Shown: positions 1-5,397 of the stretch, one piece after another
How positions within the stretch are numbered: position 1 is the first letter of the stretch
How the letters are laid out: every line of letters begins with the position of its first letter
Source: JBHJHK01 sp050330975
GTDB taxonomy: Bacteria; Pseudomonadota; Gammaproteobacteria; Competibacterales; Competibacteraceae
Assembly (NCBI GenBank): GCA_050330975.1
Contig: JBHJHK010000466.1
Span: forward strand, 1 to 9,583
DNA: 9,583 nt
Direction of reading: 5' to 3'
Translations under genes and position numbers: made by a program
Notes under the pieces: model-generated
Database searches by the model: none
Told to the model about the DNA's origin: nothing
The model's input: only the letters and a program-made list of their open reading frames with translations

Positions 1-99
1 TCGGATGGGCGGTTGTGGGTGGCCCGGTGGTGGGGGTGTTCGTACTTTGTCTTATTTCCTGTTTTGGGGGGGCGGGTCCCTATCTACACCTTACAGCTC

Positions 100-122
100 G
101 GGCCGGGCCTGGGAGGGGGGGG
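100..122 (+). other. Putative G-quadruplex motif
   Basis: Four G runs of at least three are separated by loops of 2, 3 and 1 bases: GGG (100-102), CC, GGG (105-107), CCT, GGG (111-113), A, then eight Gs (115-122). This satisfies the usual G3+N1-7 four-run rule. It lies about 160 bp before the proposed start of the downstream gene, on the coding strand, so it could fold in the displaced DNA strand or in a leader transcript. The whole region is G-rich, so chance is a real alternative. Folding and function are inferred. Confidence 0.5.
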
Positions 123-129
123 TTTGACA
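116..129 (+). repeat. 14-bp direct repeat, left copy
   Basis: The sequence GGGGGGGTTTGACA occurs here and again at 2299-2312 in the same orientation, with the 280-2133 gene between them. The repeat combines a G run with TTTGACA, which contains the sigma-70 -35 consensus TTGACA. It could be a short recombination footprint, a shared regulatory element, or a coincidence favoured by frequent G runs. Confidence 0.4.
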
Positions 130-150
130 ACGCCCTGGGAATGGGCGTTG
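128..150. repeat. 8-bp perfect inverted repeat
   Basis: CAACGCCC (128-135) and GGGCGTTG (143-150) are perfect reverse complements separated by a 7-base loop. The element sits just after the G-quadruplex motif and a TTGACA hexamer. It could be an operator-like dyad or an RNA hairpin in the leader of the 280-2133 gene. No T-run follows, so it is not a standard terminator. Confidence 0.4.
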
Positions 151-279
151 GACCCCGAAGGCGATACCAGGGGTTGCACCATCATGGGGATCGCGCCCCA
201 TTGGGGTTCACGGGGAGTCCCATGGGCTTGGGGTGCGTCAAAGGTTTGGTTATGCACACAAAAATGGATGCTTTCGACC

Positions 280-2133
280 ATGACCGACAGCGATGCCCTG
301 TGGATGGGTTCTGGAGAGGCCCTGTTGGCCGAGGAGCGAGGGGCGTTTTGCACCACCTTGGCCACCGCCTATCACACCAAGTACCACCAGCGGGCCACCG
401 AGACTCAAGTCGACGCCTGGGGGGATTGTTTTGCGGTGTTACAACGGGCCTTGGGGCGCGACGATGTCCTGGCCACGGGGGCTCGGCGGTGGACGCTACT
501 ATTCGAATACGAGTTACCCCGGGAGGGGGGGCGCCGGCCCGATGTGGTGGTGTTGGGGCCCGGGGTGGTGTGGGTGTTGGAATTCAAGCAAAAGGCCAGC
601 GCCCCGGCGGGGGACCGCGACCAAGCCATGGCCTACGGTCGGGATTTGGCCGCCTACCACGGGGGGTGTCGCGACGTGGAGGTGGTGGCGGTGTTGGTCC
701 TCACCCGCCGCCGCGAGCCCGCCCCGGACGTCCCGGGGTTGAAGGTGGTGACGGGGGCGGGGTTGGGGGCGCTGTTGGCCGCCGTCGAGGGACAACAATC
801 CCCCGTGGACGGGGTGGCCTGGCTGGCGGCGGGTTATGAACCCCTGCCGAGTCTGGTCCAGGGGGCCCGGCGGGTGTTTCAAGATCAGCCCTTGACCACC
901 CTGCGCCACGCCGCCAGTCGGGGGGTCGACGGGGCGGTGAGCCGTCTGCAACACCTGTTGGCCGAGGCCGGCCAGGGTGGGGAGCGCCATTTGGTGTTGA
1001 TCAATGGCGTCCCCGGTTCCGGCAAAACCCTGGTGGGGTTGCGGACGGTCTACGAGCACCGGCCCCGGGGGGATGATCAAGCACGAGACAGCGTCTACCT
1101 CACGGGCAATGACCCCTTGGTGTCGGTGCTCCAGTACGCCCTGGGGAGTCGGGTGTTTGTCCAACCCATCCGGGGTTTTTACCGCCACTATGGCTCCCGC
1201 CGGGATCGGGTACCCGCGGAGCACGTGTTGGTGTTCGACGAGGCCCAACGGGCCTGGGACGCCGAGCGCATGGGGGAGAAATACGGCCTGGACGCCGCCC
1301 CGGCAGCGGTGCTGACCATCGCCGAGGGGATCGAGGATTGGGCGGTGGTGGTGGCCCTCATCGGCGACGGCCAGGAGATCCACTTGGGGGAGGAGGGGGG
1401 GATGGCGTTGTGGCGTGAGGCTTTGGCCGCGATTTCGGTCCCCTGGCAGGTCCACTGTGCCCCACGGCTGACGGCGCTGTTCCATGACTTGCCCCAGGTC
1501 AGGGTTCACGCCGAGGCATTATTCGACCTGGATCGCTCCCTGCGCAGCCATCTGGTGGCCGACGCCCAGCGCTGGATCGACGAGGTGCTGGCGGGGAGAA
1601 TCGATGAGGCCGCCCAGTTGATGGCCGATCTGGCCGAGGGCGGCTACCGGGGGCATCTCAGCAATGACCTAGAGCGCGCCAAGGATTATTGTCGCCAGCG
1701 CTACAACGGCCAACCCGACAAGCGCTTTGGCCTCATCGCCTCGTCCCGGGCCCGCAATCTGGGGCGCTTTGGGGTGCCCAACGGCTATTTGGCGACCAAA
1801 AAGCTCAACGTCGGCGCCTGGTTTATCGACCCCCCCGACTCCCCGTTGTCCTGTTGTCAGCTGGAACGGGCGGTCACCGAGTTTGGTTGCCAGGGGCTGG
1901 AGTTGGACATGCCCATCTTGGCCTGGGGCGACGATGTCCGCTGGGAAGGCGATGGCTGGCGGGCGGCGACCTTCCAGCGCAATGTCAAAGATCCCCGGCG
2001 CCTGCGCCTCAATAGCTACAGGGTGCTGGCCACCCGGGGTCGCGATGGCTTGGTGGTCTATGTGCCGGCCGAGGAGAAAATGCAAAGAACCTTCGAGGTG
2101 CTCCAGCGAGCGGGGTTGACGGTGTTGAAATAA
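280..2133 (+). CDS. PD-(D/E)XK nuclease-like / DUF2075 superfamily-1 helicase-like fusion protein
   Basis: A 617-residue predicted cytoplasmic nucleic-acid enzyme. Residues about 45-145 look like a PD-(D/E)XK nuclease fold: RRPDVVVL with Asp88, then VLEFKQK with Glu101 and Lys103 as the E-x-K pair, and Gln115 further on. The ATPase follows: Walker A GVPGSGKT (243-250), Walker B VFDEAQ (Asp320, Glu321), an EFGCQGLELD segment (534-543) typical of late SF1 motifs, and a motif VI-like YRVLATRGR (580-588). Together these match the DUF2075 family (helicases of the Schlafen group 3 type). Length is normal for a nuclease-DUF2075 protein. The ATG at 280 is preferred because sequence upstream is not protein-like; an in-frame ATG at 268 is possible, and only a weak GGA lies before either. 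Codon use matches the window. A role in anti-phage defence or nucleic-acid processing is inferred from the family; the substrate is unknown. Confidence 0.82.
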   Translation: MTDSDALWMGSGEALLAEERGAFCTTLATAYHTKYHQRATETQVDAWGDCFAVLQRALGRDDVLATGARRWTLLFEYELPREGGRRPDVVVLGPGVVWVLEFKQKASAPAGDRDQAMAYGRDLAAYHGGCRDVEVVAVLVLTRRREPAPDVPGLKVVTGAGLGALLAAVEGQQSPVDGVAWLAAGYEPLPSLVQGARRVFQDQPLTTLRHAASRGVDGAVSRLQHLLAEAGQGGERHLVLINGVPGSGKTLVGLRTVYEHRPRGDDQARDSVYLTGNDPLVSVLQYALGSRVFVQPIRGFYRHYGSRRDRVPAEHVLVFDEAQRAWDAERMGEKYGLDAAPAAVLTIAEGIEDWAVVVALIGDGQEIHLGEEGGMALWREALAAISVPWQVHCAPRLTALFHDLPQVRVHAEALFDLDRSLRSHLVADAQRWIDEVLAGRIDEAAQLMADLAEGGYRGHLSNDLERAKDYCRQRYNGQPDKRFGLIASSRARNLGRFGVPNGYLATKKLNVGAWFIDPPDSPLSCCQLERAVTEFGCQGLELDMPILAWGDDVRWEGDGWRAATFQRNVKDPRRLRLNSYRVLATRGRDGLVVYVPAEEKMQRTFEVLQRAGLTVLK

Positions 2134-2158
2134 AGCTATTGCAACAAATTGGCTTTAT
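2130..2158 (+). terminator. Possible weak stem-loop at the end of the nuclease-helicase gene
   Basis: ATAAAGC (2130-2136) and GCTTTAT (2152-2158) are perfect 7-bp complements overlapping the TAA stop codon of the upstream gene. The stem is AT-rich, the loop is 15 bases and no T-run follows. It could stabilise the 3' end of the mRNA, but it is a poor intrinsic terminator. Confidence 0.2.
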
Positions 2159-2281
2159 CGAAATATTTGATAGTGTGGGCGCGCCTTCTTTCGGGATTGC
2201 GATTAACTTCCTCTGGGTTGTATCACTTGTGTGGAGTAGTTTTTTCTTTTGTCAAATGTCTAATCTCGCTATACCAGAGAA

Positions 2282-2461
2282 ATGGATATTAGAGCCACGG
2301 GGGGGTTTGACACTGGTTTTTCAGCCGCAAAAGTTTTTGAGGCAATGATGGGCGAAGATCTAGTGATTATTTGCCGAAATATATTTTTTCAAGGAAACAA
2401 GTGCCTTTTTTATCCAAGAGATAGACAGATGATGAGAGAGAATATTTTTGTCGAATTATAA
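2282..2461 (+). CDS. Short ORF of unknown function in the AT-rich stretch
   Basis: ATG at 2282 opens 59 codons ending in TAA at 2459-2461. The predicted peptide is mixed and soluble-looking, with a segment VIICRNIFFQGNKCLFYPRD and an end NIFVEL, more protein-like than the other frames here. I do not recognise it. No proper Shine-Dalgarno sequence precedes the ATG (only AGAG, too close), and an in-frame stop lies 21 bases upstream. It may be a small foreign gene, a remnant of a larger one, or chance. Its codons are AT-rich, unlike its neighbours. The right copy of the 14-bp repeat lies inside it. Confidence 0.25.
   Translation: MDIRATGGFDTGFSAAKVFEAMMGEDLVIICRNIFFQGNKCLFYPRDRQMMRENIFVEL
2299..2312 (+). 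repeat. 14-bp direct repeat, right copy
   Basis: GGGGGGGTTTGACA, identical to 116-129 and in the same orientation. The two copies bracket the nuclease-helicase gene and are 2183 bp apart start to start. The run of seven Gs is out of place in this AT-rich stretch. Confidence 0.4.
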
Positions 2462-2516
2462 AAAATGTACGAGATTCAGTGAGGCGGGTTTTTTGGGGTT
2501 ATTCATTTGAGGGAAT

Positions 2517-2672
2517 TTAAAAATCAAAGGCAATTTCCCCGAATGGTCCGGGTTCATCACCTGACAAGCCGAGATAGCCATCAAGTCCTAACCCTCCAAT
2601 GACAGCAGCATCCAAGGAAACCTGAATCCCATTGCCACTAAGACTACCGATCGCGCTGCCTTGCTTGGGCAA
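2517..2672 (-). pseudogene. C-terminal coding-like fragment, minus strand
   Basis: Reading leftward, an open frame after a TAG ends at TAA (2517-2519). From a TTG at 2670-2672 it would give 51 residues. The translation is coherent and Gly/Leu-rich, with LDAAVIGGLGLDGYLGL and an acidic-aromatic end, GEIAFDF, like the last strands of a beta-rich protein. No ribosome binding site or ATG is present. It lies in a different frame from the fragment immediately upstream (2644-2865) and overlaps its end, so the two may be parts of one gene split by a frameshift. The family is not recognised. Confidence 0.3.
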
Positions 2673-2865
2673 AGGCTATGCAAGTATCTCGTCCATCCAT
2701 CTCTTCGTCGTAGGTATCCAGTGAAAAATCTTCTAAACATTGTTCAAGATCTTGCTGATAAAACTCCCCACCCCCGAGGTGACGGCCCTTGGCAGTGGGT
2801 TCAAAAGCTCGACAGATGGCGTTGGCGGTTGGGATGATGGGACACCCCCTGAAAGATAGTTTCAC
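2644..2865 (-). pseudogene. Hypothetical small protein or gene fragment, minus strand
   Basis: The minus-strand frame ending at TAG (2644-2646) reads as plausible protein from about a GTG at 2863-2865: 73 residues starting (V/M)KLSFRG and containing an acidic stretch, QCLEDFSLDTYDEEMDGRD. Further upstream the same frame is only the antisense of the oxygenase gene. The opening resembles the MKL-x-YRG start of the small cyanobacterial DUF4278 proteins, but the rest does not match, so I assign no family. No ribosome binding site is seen, and the start would lie only 18 bp from the divergent gene at 2884. It may be the 5' part of a gene whose 3' part is the shifted frame at 2517-2672. Confidence 0.3.
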
Positions 2866-2883
2866 GACCCGGCTAAATACCCC

Positions 2884-3729
2884 ATGATGGGCCCGACAAT
2901 GCACCCCTTCGACACCCTTCGACACCCCAGTTCGGCCGAGGCTTTGGCCGAAGCCCTGTTCCATGGCCAGTTGCTGACCATCGGCGGTATCGATGTCCTG
3001 GTCCAGCTGCAACGGCGGGCCTGCCAACTGGTGGAGGCCCACTTTGGCCCTGACCCAGAGGTCGCCGAGCAACACCTCTGTGCCGAGGACTTCCGCCGTT
3101 TGACCCGAGAGGCTCGCAAGGCCGTGGCCAACGATCCCACCATCGATGACCTGTGGCGCCAGGGGTTGATGGCCCTCGGTTATCCCCCGACCCACCTCGA
3201 AGACGACACGTTGCGGCGGGATCGCATGTTACTGCGCATCGTCCCCTCCCAAGTCGAAGCCCAGAGCCGGGTGGCCCGCTGTTTACCCGCCCACCGGGAC
3301 AGTTGGGCCTCGGGGATCATGGCCCAAATTAATTGGTGGATGCCTTTGTATCCCCTGGCCGAGACCCGCACCCTAGTGATCTGGCCCGAGGCATTTCGCA
3401 CCCCAGTGGCCAACACCGCCGCCGAATGGGACTACGATGCTCTGTTGAGCGGTCGGCACAAAGACTATCCCCGTTTGCCCCAAGCTCGAATCCATCCCCA
3501 ACAGCCACCCCTCCCAGTGGTGATCGAGCCGGGGACGTTGCTGGCCTTTGCCTCCGCTCATCTCCACGCCAGTACCAGCGACGCCTCGGGCATCACCCGA
3601 TTCAGCCTGGATACCCGCACGGTTTGGCTCGATGACGTTGCTGCGGGCCGCGGCGCCCCCGATGTCGACGGGGCTGGCAGGCCGCCCCGCTGGGAGATGT
3701 TTGCCCGCCGAACCGCCGCCGCTCGTTGA
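2884..3729 (+). CDS. Fe(II)/2-oxoglutarate-dependent oxygenase-like protein
   Basis: A 281-residue soluble protein resembling the non-haem Fe(II)/2-oxoglutarate (phytanoyl-CoA dioxygenase-like) oxygenases, which couple 2-oxoglutarate decarboxylation to substrate oxidation. The iron-binding HxD is PAHRDSW (His137, Asp139). It is followed by a core strand, MAQINWWMPLYP (146-157), and a conserved-looking FRTPVAN segment. The distal His is in SAHLHAS (His228), followed by Arg239 and Arg245 in TRFSLDTRTV, candidates for binding the 2-oxoglutarate carboxylate. All catalytic residues appear present, so the enzyme should be active; the substrate is unknown. Starts at 2884, 2887 and 2899 are all possible and none has a good Shine-Dalgarno sequence. 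A 10-bp tandem duplication sits just inside the 5' end. No partner pathway genes are adjacent; a truncated DUF6653 gene follows on the same strand. Confidence 0.75.
   Translation: MMGPTMHPFDTLRHPSSAEALAEALFHGQLLTIGGIDVLVQLQRRACQLVEAHFGPDPEVAEQHLCAEDFRRLTREARKAVANDPTIDDLWRQGLMALGYPPTHLEDDTLRRDRMLLRIVPSQVEAQSRVARCLPAHRDSWASGIMAQINWWMPLYPLAETRTLVIWPEAFRTPVANTAAEWDYDALLSGRHKDYPRLPQARIHPQQPPLPVVIEPGTLLAFASAHLHASTSDASGITRFSLDTRTVWLDDVAAGRGAPDVDGAGRPPRWEMFARRTAAAR
2905..2927 (+). repeat. 10-bp tandem duplication at the 5' end of the oxygenase gene
   Basis: CCCTTCGACA occurs twice head to tail (2905-2914 and 2915-2924), followed by a partial third copy, CCC. Ten bases is not a multiple of three, so gain or loss of a unit would change the frame upstream of the duplication. 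This bears on which start codon is used for the 2884 gene. Confidence 0.7.
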
Positions 3730-3747
3730 AAAACCCCCGCGGTCCAT

Positions 3748-3774
3748 GCTCGGGATTGACCCCGGGGGCCGAGC
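3748..3774 (+). terminator. GC-rich stem-loop after the oxygenase gene
   Basis: GCTCGG (3748-3753) and CCGAGC (3769-3774) are a perfect 6-bp inverted repeat 18 bp after the oxygenase stop codon, with a 15-base loop containing CCCC/GGGG that can also pair. No T-run follows, so an intrinsic terminator is doubtful; it may only be an mRNA 3'-end structure. Confidence 0.25.
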
Positions 3775-3789
3775 CTGAGATCCCACCCC

Positions 3790-3793
3790 GGAG
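3790..3793 (+). promoter_or_regulatory. Shine-Dalgarno sequence of the DUF6653 remnant
   Basis: GGAG lies 8 bases before the GTG at 3802. This spacing is ideal and supports GTG 3802 as the original start of the broken DUF6653-family gene. Confidence 0.5.
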
Positions 3794-3801
3794 CGATCCC
3801 C

Positions 3802-3948
3802 GTGGTCTACGACAAATTGGCGGTCAAACTCAGGGCCATATCCGACGAGGTCTGGCGGCACCACGCCAATCCGCGGAGTGGCTGGACCCGTGTGGCCACC
3901 TTTCCCCACTGTTTTTTGGCGTTGTGGAGCTGGGCTTGGATCGGGTAG
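3802..3948 (+). pseudogene. DUF6653-family gene, truncated by an in-frame TAG
   Basis: The 48-residue reading frame from GTG 3802 matches the N-terminal half of DUF6653 proteins as I know them: SDEVWRHHANPRSGWTR, then a hydrophobic stretch, FPHCFLALWSWAWIG. Family members usually continue with Trp-Trp and a second hydrophobic segment ending near an NPRLFP motif. Here the next codon is TAG (3946-3948), one base from TGG, followed in frame by TGG GCG TGG (WAW). The sequence after that loses resemblance, and no NPRLFP motif is found in any plus-strand frame before the convergent DUF2330 gene. The gene is therefore truncated and probably inactive, although the 5' end and ribosome binding site are intact. 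The family's function is unknown; it looks membrane-associated. Family assignment is from memory of its conserved motif. Confidence 0.6.
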
Positions 3949-4026
3949 TGGGCGTGGCTGCCGTCGAAGCGACCGCTTTTCCGGGATAACCCATCAGCGG
4001 CTCTAGCCTCGCCACCGCGACAGCCT

Positions 4027-5397
4027 CTAACGGGACCAAAGCTGCTCCCACCAGGGCTTTGGCGCGGTTGGCTCATAGCCGGCGAAGCCCTGGCCGGCGC
4101 CTTCCATGGCCTGGCGAATCCGCTCCATCTCCCAACCGGTGAGACGGGCCAGGCTTTGGGCCTCTTTTTCAAAGCGCGCCGGGAGCTTACTGAAGTATTC
4201 CTCCCCCGCCGGACAAGTGGCCGGTCCTCGGTAGGGATGGCGCAGCACATAGCGCCCCTGGAAGTTCTGGCTATCGCCGGTCTCCTGGAGGATGAGATCC
4301 TCGGGGAAGGTCTCGGCGGTGTAGCGCAGGTGCAAGCGGGTGACAAACACCTCTGCCGGTGCCGGGGTGGGCATGATGGTGGGACGAGTGGTGGGGCCAC
4401 CACCCTCTTGGGGCGCGGCTAACCACCACACCCCCAAGGTCCTGAGGTCGCTGGTGGTGGGCGGGTCGGCGGCACAGGGGTCACACCAGGCCATATTCCA
4501 GGCGTACTCCAAAAACACCGCCCGCAGGTTTTCCTTCGCCACCGCCGTGTCGAACATCGCCCGGTAAAACTCGCCGAACTCGTTTTTGACGAATAACGGC
4601 ACATCGAGATTGGAGGGGATTTTCACCGTGCGATAGTTCAAAGGCTCCACCCGGCCCCGGCGGGTGAGGGTGAAGAGAATCAAATCCTGGGGACCGCGGG
4701 CGTTGACCGTGCCCAGGCGAATGGGCAGGGTGAACTTGTTGCTCTCAAAAGCCATCTGCAAGGGCCGCAGATTGGTAAAACCCGAGGCGTCAAAGTTCTC
4801 CAGATTGACCCGGGCCAAAAAGAACTTGAGGTCTTGTTTGATATAACTACCCAAGATCCCTTCGGCCTTGGCCGGCAGTACAAAACCCTCTTGGTTGAGG
4901 TAGGTCAACAACCCATCGCTCTGTTGGGCGGATAGAATGACGATGTCGTACTCCCCCACGGTGTACTCAGCTTCGACTGTGACCCCTAGGGCCTCGGCAT
5001 GGCTTTGCGCCGCTGAGACGGCACTGTCCGCCACAGGAGCCGCGGATTCCAGGGCGCGATACTCCATCCGAGCACAGGGATCGGCGTCGTAGTACTCCAC
5101 CAACCGGGGGGCGGTATAGGCGTCCAGATGATCCACCAGCCGGCCTTCGGCGATATTGACCTGGCTCTCCTGGAGTACCACCGGCACCGGGATGACGATG
5201 GCAAAGTCCTCCACTTCTCCTTGGTAGTCATTCACCATGGTCATGACGGTGCGGTCCCCGTGGCGGGCCATCACTACCTTGGACGCTTGATTAAACAGCT
5301 CCGCCCCGGCCCGGGAGACGTAAAAGCCACAAAAAGCCTGGGCTTCAAAACCGCCTAAGACCAACAAACCCAGCCACATACCTTGCCATCGCATCAT
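4027..5397 (-). CDS. Exported DUF2330 domain-containing protein
   Basis: A 456-residue protein with a Sec-type signal peptide: positive start MMRWQG, hydrophobic core WLGLLVLGG, and probable cleavage after AQA (residues 19-21), just before FCGFYVSRA. The mature N-terminus, with KVVMARHGDRTVMTM and FAIVIPVPV (residues 40-73), and the HLDAYTAPRLVEYYDADPC segment (90-108) are typical of DUF2330. Cysteines lie at 23, 108, 305, 308 and 395, with Cys305 and Cys308 in WCDPCAAD; they may form disulfides or bind a cofactor or metal. No second membrane segment is obvious, so it is probably periplasmic or surface-exposed. It is the last gene of the operon and its start lies within the end of the RnfD-like gene (53-nt overlap). 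The ATG pair at 5392-5397 is favoured by AGAGGGGG seven bases upstream. Biochemical function of the family is unknown to me. Confidence 0.85.
   Translation of the reverse strand: MMRWQGMWLGLLVLGGFEAQAFCGFYVSRAGAELFNQASKVVMARHGDRTVMTMVNDYQGEVEDFAIVIPVPVVLQESQVNIAEGRLVDHLDAYTAPRLVEYYDADPCARMEYRALESAAPVADSAVSAAQSHAEALGVTVEAEYTVGEYDIVILSAQQSDGLLTYLNQEGFVLPAKAEGILGSYIKQDLKFFLARVNLENFDASGFTNLRPLQMAFESNKFTLPIRLGTVNARGPQDLILFTLTRRGRVEPLNYRTVKIPSNLDVPLFVKNEFGEFYRAMFDTAVAKENLRAVFLEYAWNMAWCDPCAADPPTTSDLRTLGVWWLAAPQEGGGPTTRPTIMPTPAPAEVFVTRLHLRYTAETFPEDLILQETGDSQNFQGRYVLRHPYRGPATCPAGEEYFSKLPARFEKEAQSLARLTGWEMERIRQAMEGAGQGFAGYEPTAPKPWWEQLWSR

Larger units (their letters stand above)
1..279 (+). other. G-rich non-coding upstream region / leader of the nuclease-helicase gene
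   Basis: Open frames run through this stretch, but their translations are rich in Gly, Trp and Pro and show no domain-like pattern, so I treat it as non-coding. It is dominated by runs of G on the plus strand (7 Gs at 66-72, 8 Gs at 115-122). It holds a four-run G-quadruplex motif (100-122), an 8-bp inverted repeat (128-150) and small competing stems between 185 and 226. No convincing sigma-70 promoter is visible. The left end of the window cuts the region, so an upstream gene or promoter may lie outside. Confidence 0.5.
2134..2516. other. AT-rich intergenic stretch
   Basis: Base composition falls sharply compared with the GC-rich genes on both sides, with long A and T runs (for example around 2240, 2385 and 2460). 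Apart from a 59-codon ORF at 2282-2461 I see nothing gene-like. A 70-codon frame from TTG at 2139 overlaps it in another frame and looks like chance. I found no tRNA, long terminal inverted repeats or transposase fragment. The abrupt change suggests foreign or decaying DNA. Confidence 0.6.

Noticed and set aside
124..153. TTGACA at 124-129 as a -35 promoter box.
   Set aside because: At 17-18 bases downstream the sequence is GTTGGA/TTGGAC, not a -10 box, so the hexamer alone does not support a promoter call.
228..256. Possible promoter TTGGGG, 17 bases, TATGCA just before the 280 start.
   Set aside because: Both boxes match consensus poorly, and such matches are frequent by chance in a G-rich stretch; noted only as a weak possibility.
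13..279. N-terminal extension of the nuclease-helicase frame to the window's left edge (start at 13).
   Set aside because: The added residues are Gly/Trp/Pro-rich and non-domain-like, and the G-run texture is unlike coding DNA here; ATG 280 gives a normal protein start.
514..1509. 331-residue minus-strand frame opposite the nuclease-helicase gene.
   Set aside because: It is His/Gly/Pro/Gln-rich with no motif; antisense shadow of a gene with clear catalytic motifs.
2139..2348. 69-residue plus-strand frame starting at TTG 2139.
   Set aside because: It has no ribosome binding site, starts 6 bases after the previous stop, and reads as a random hydrophobic AT-rich translation overlapping the 2282 ORF.
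2884..3195. Upstream part of a 183-residue minus-strand frame (3195-2644).
   Set aside because: The 3195-2884 portion is the antisense of the oxygenase gene; only the part left of 2866 has independent protein-like character.
3963..3980. GTCG-AAG-CGAC hairpin followed by TTTT as a plus-strand terminator.
   Set aside because: The stem is only four base pairs, with extra bases before a run of just four Ts; too weak to call.
3726..3989. 87-residue plus-strand frame (TTG start) overlapping the oxygenase stop.
   Set aside because: It is a shifted frame over the DUF6653 remnant; the other frame has the family motif and a ribosome binding site.
3807..4403. 198-residue minus-strand frame across the end of the DUF2330 gene and the intergenic region.
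   Set aside because: It is Pro/Arg/Ser-rich and out of frame with the well-supported DUF2330 gene, typical of a GC-rich shadow frame.
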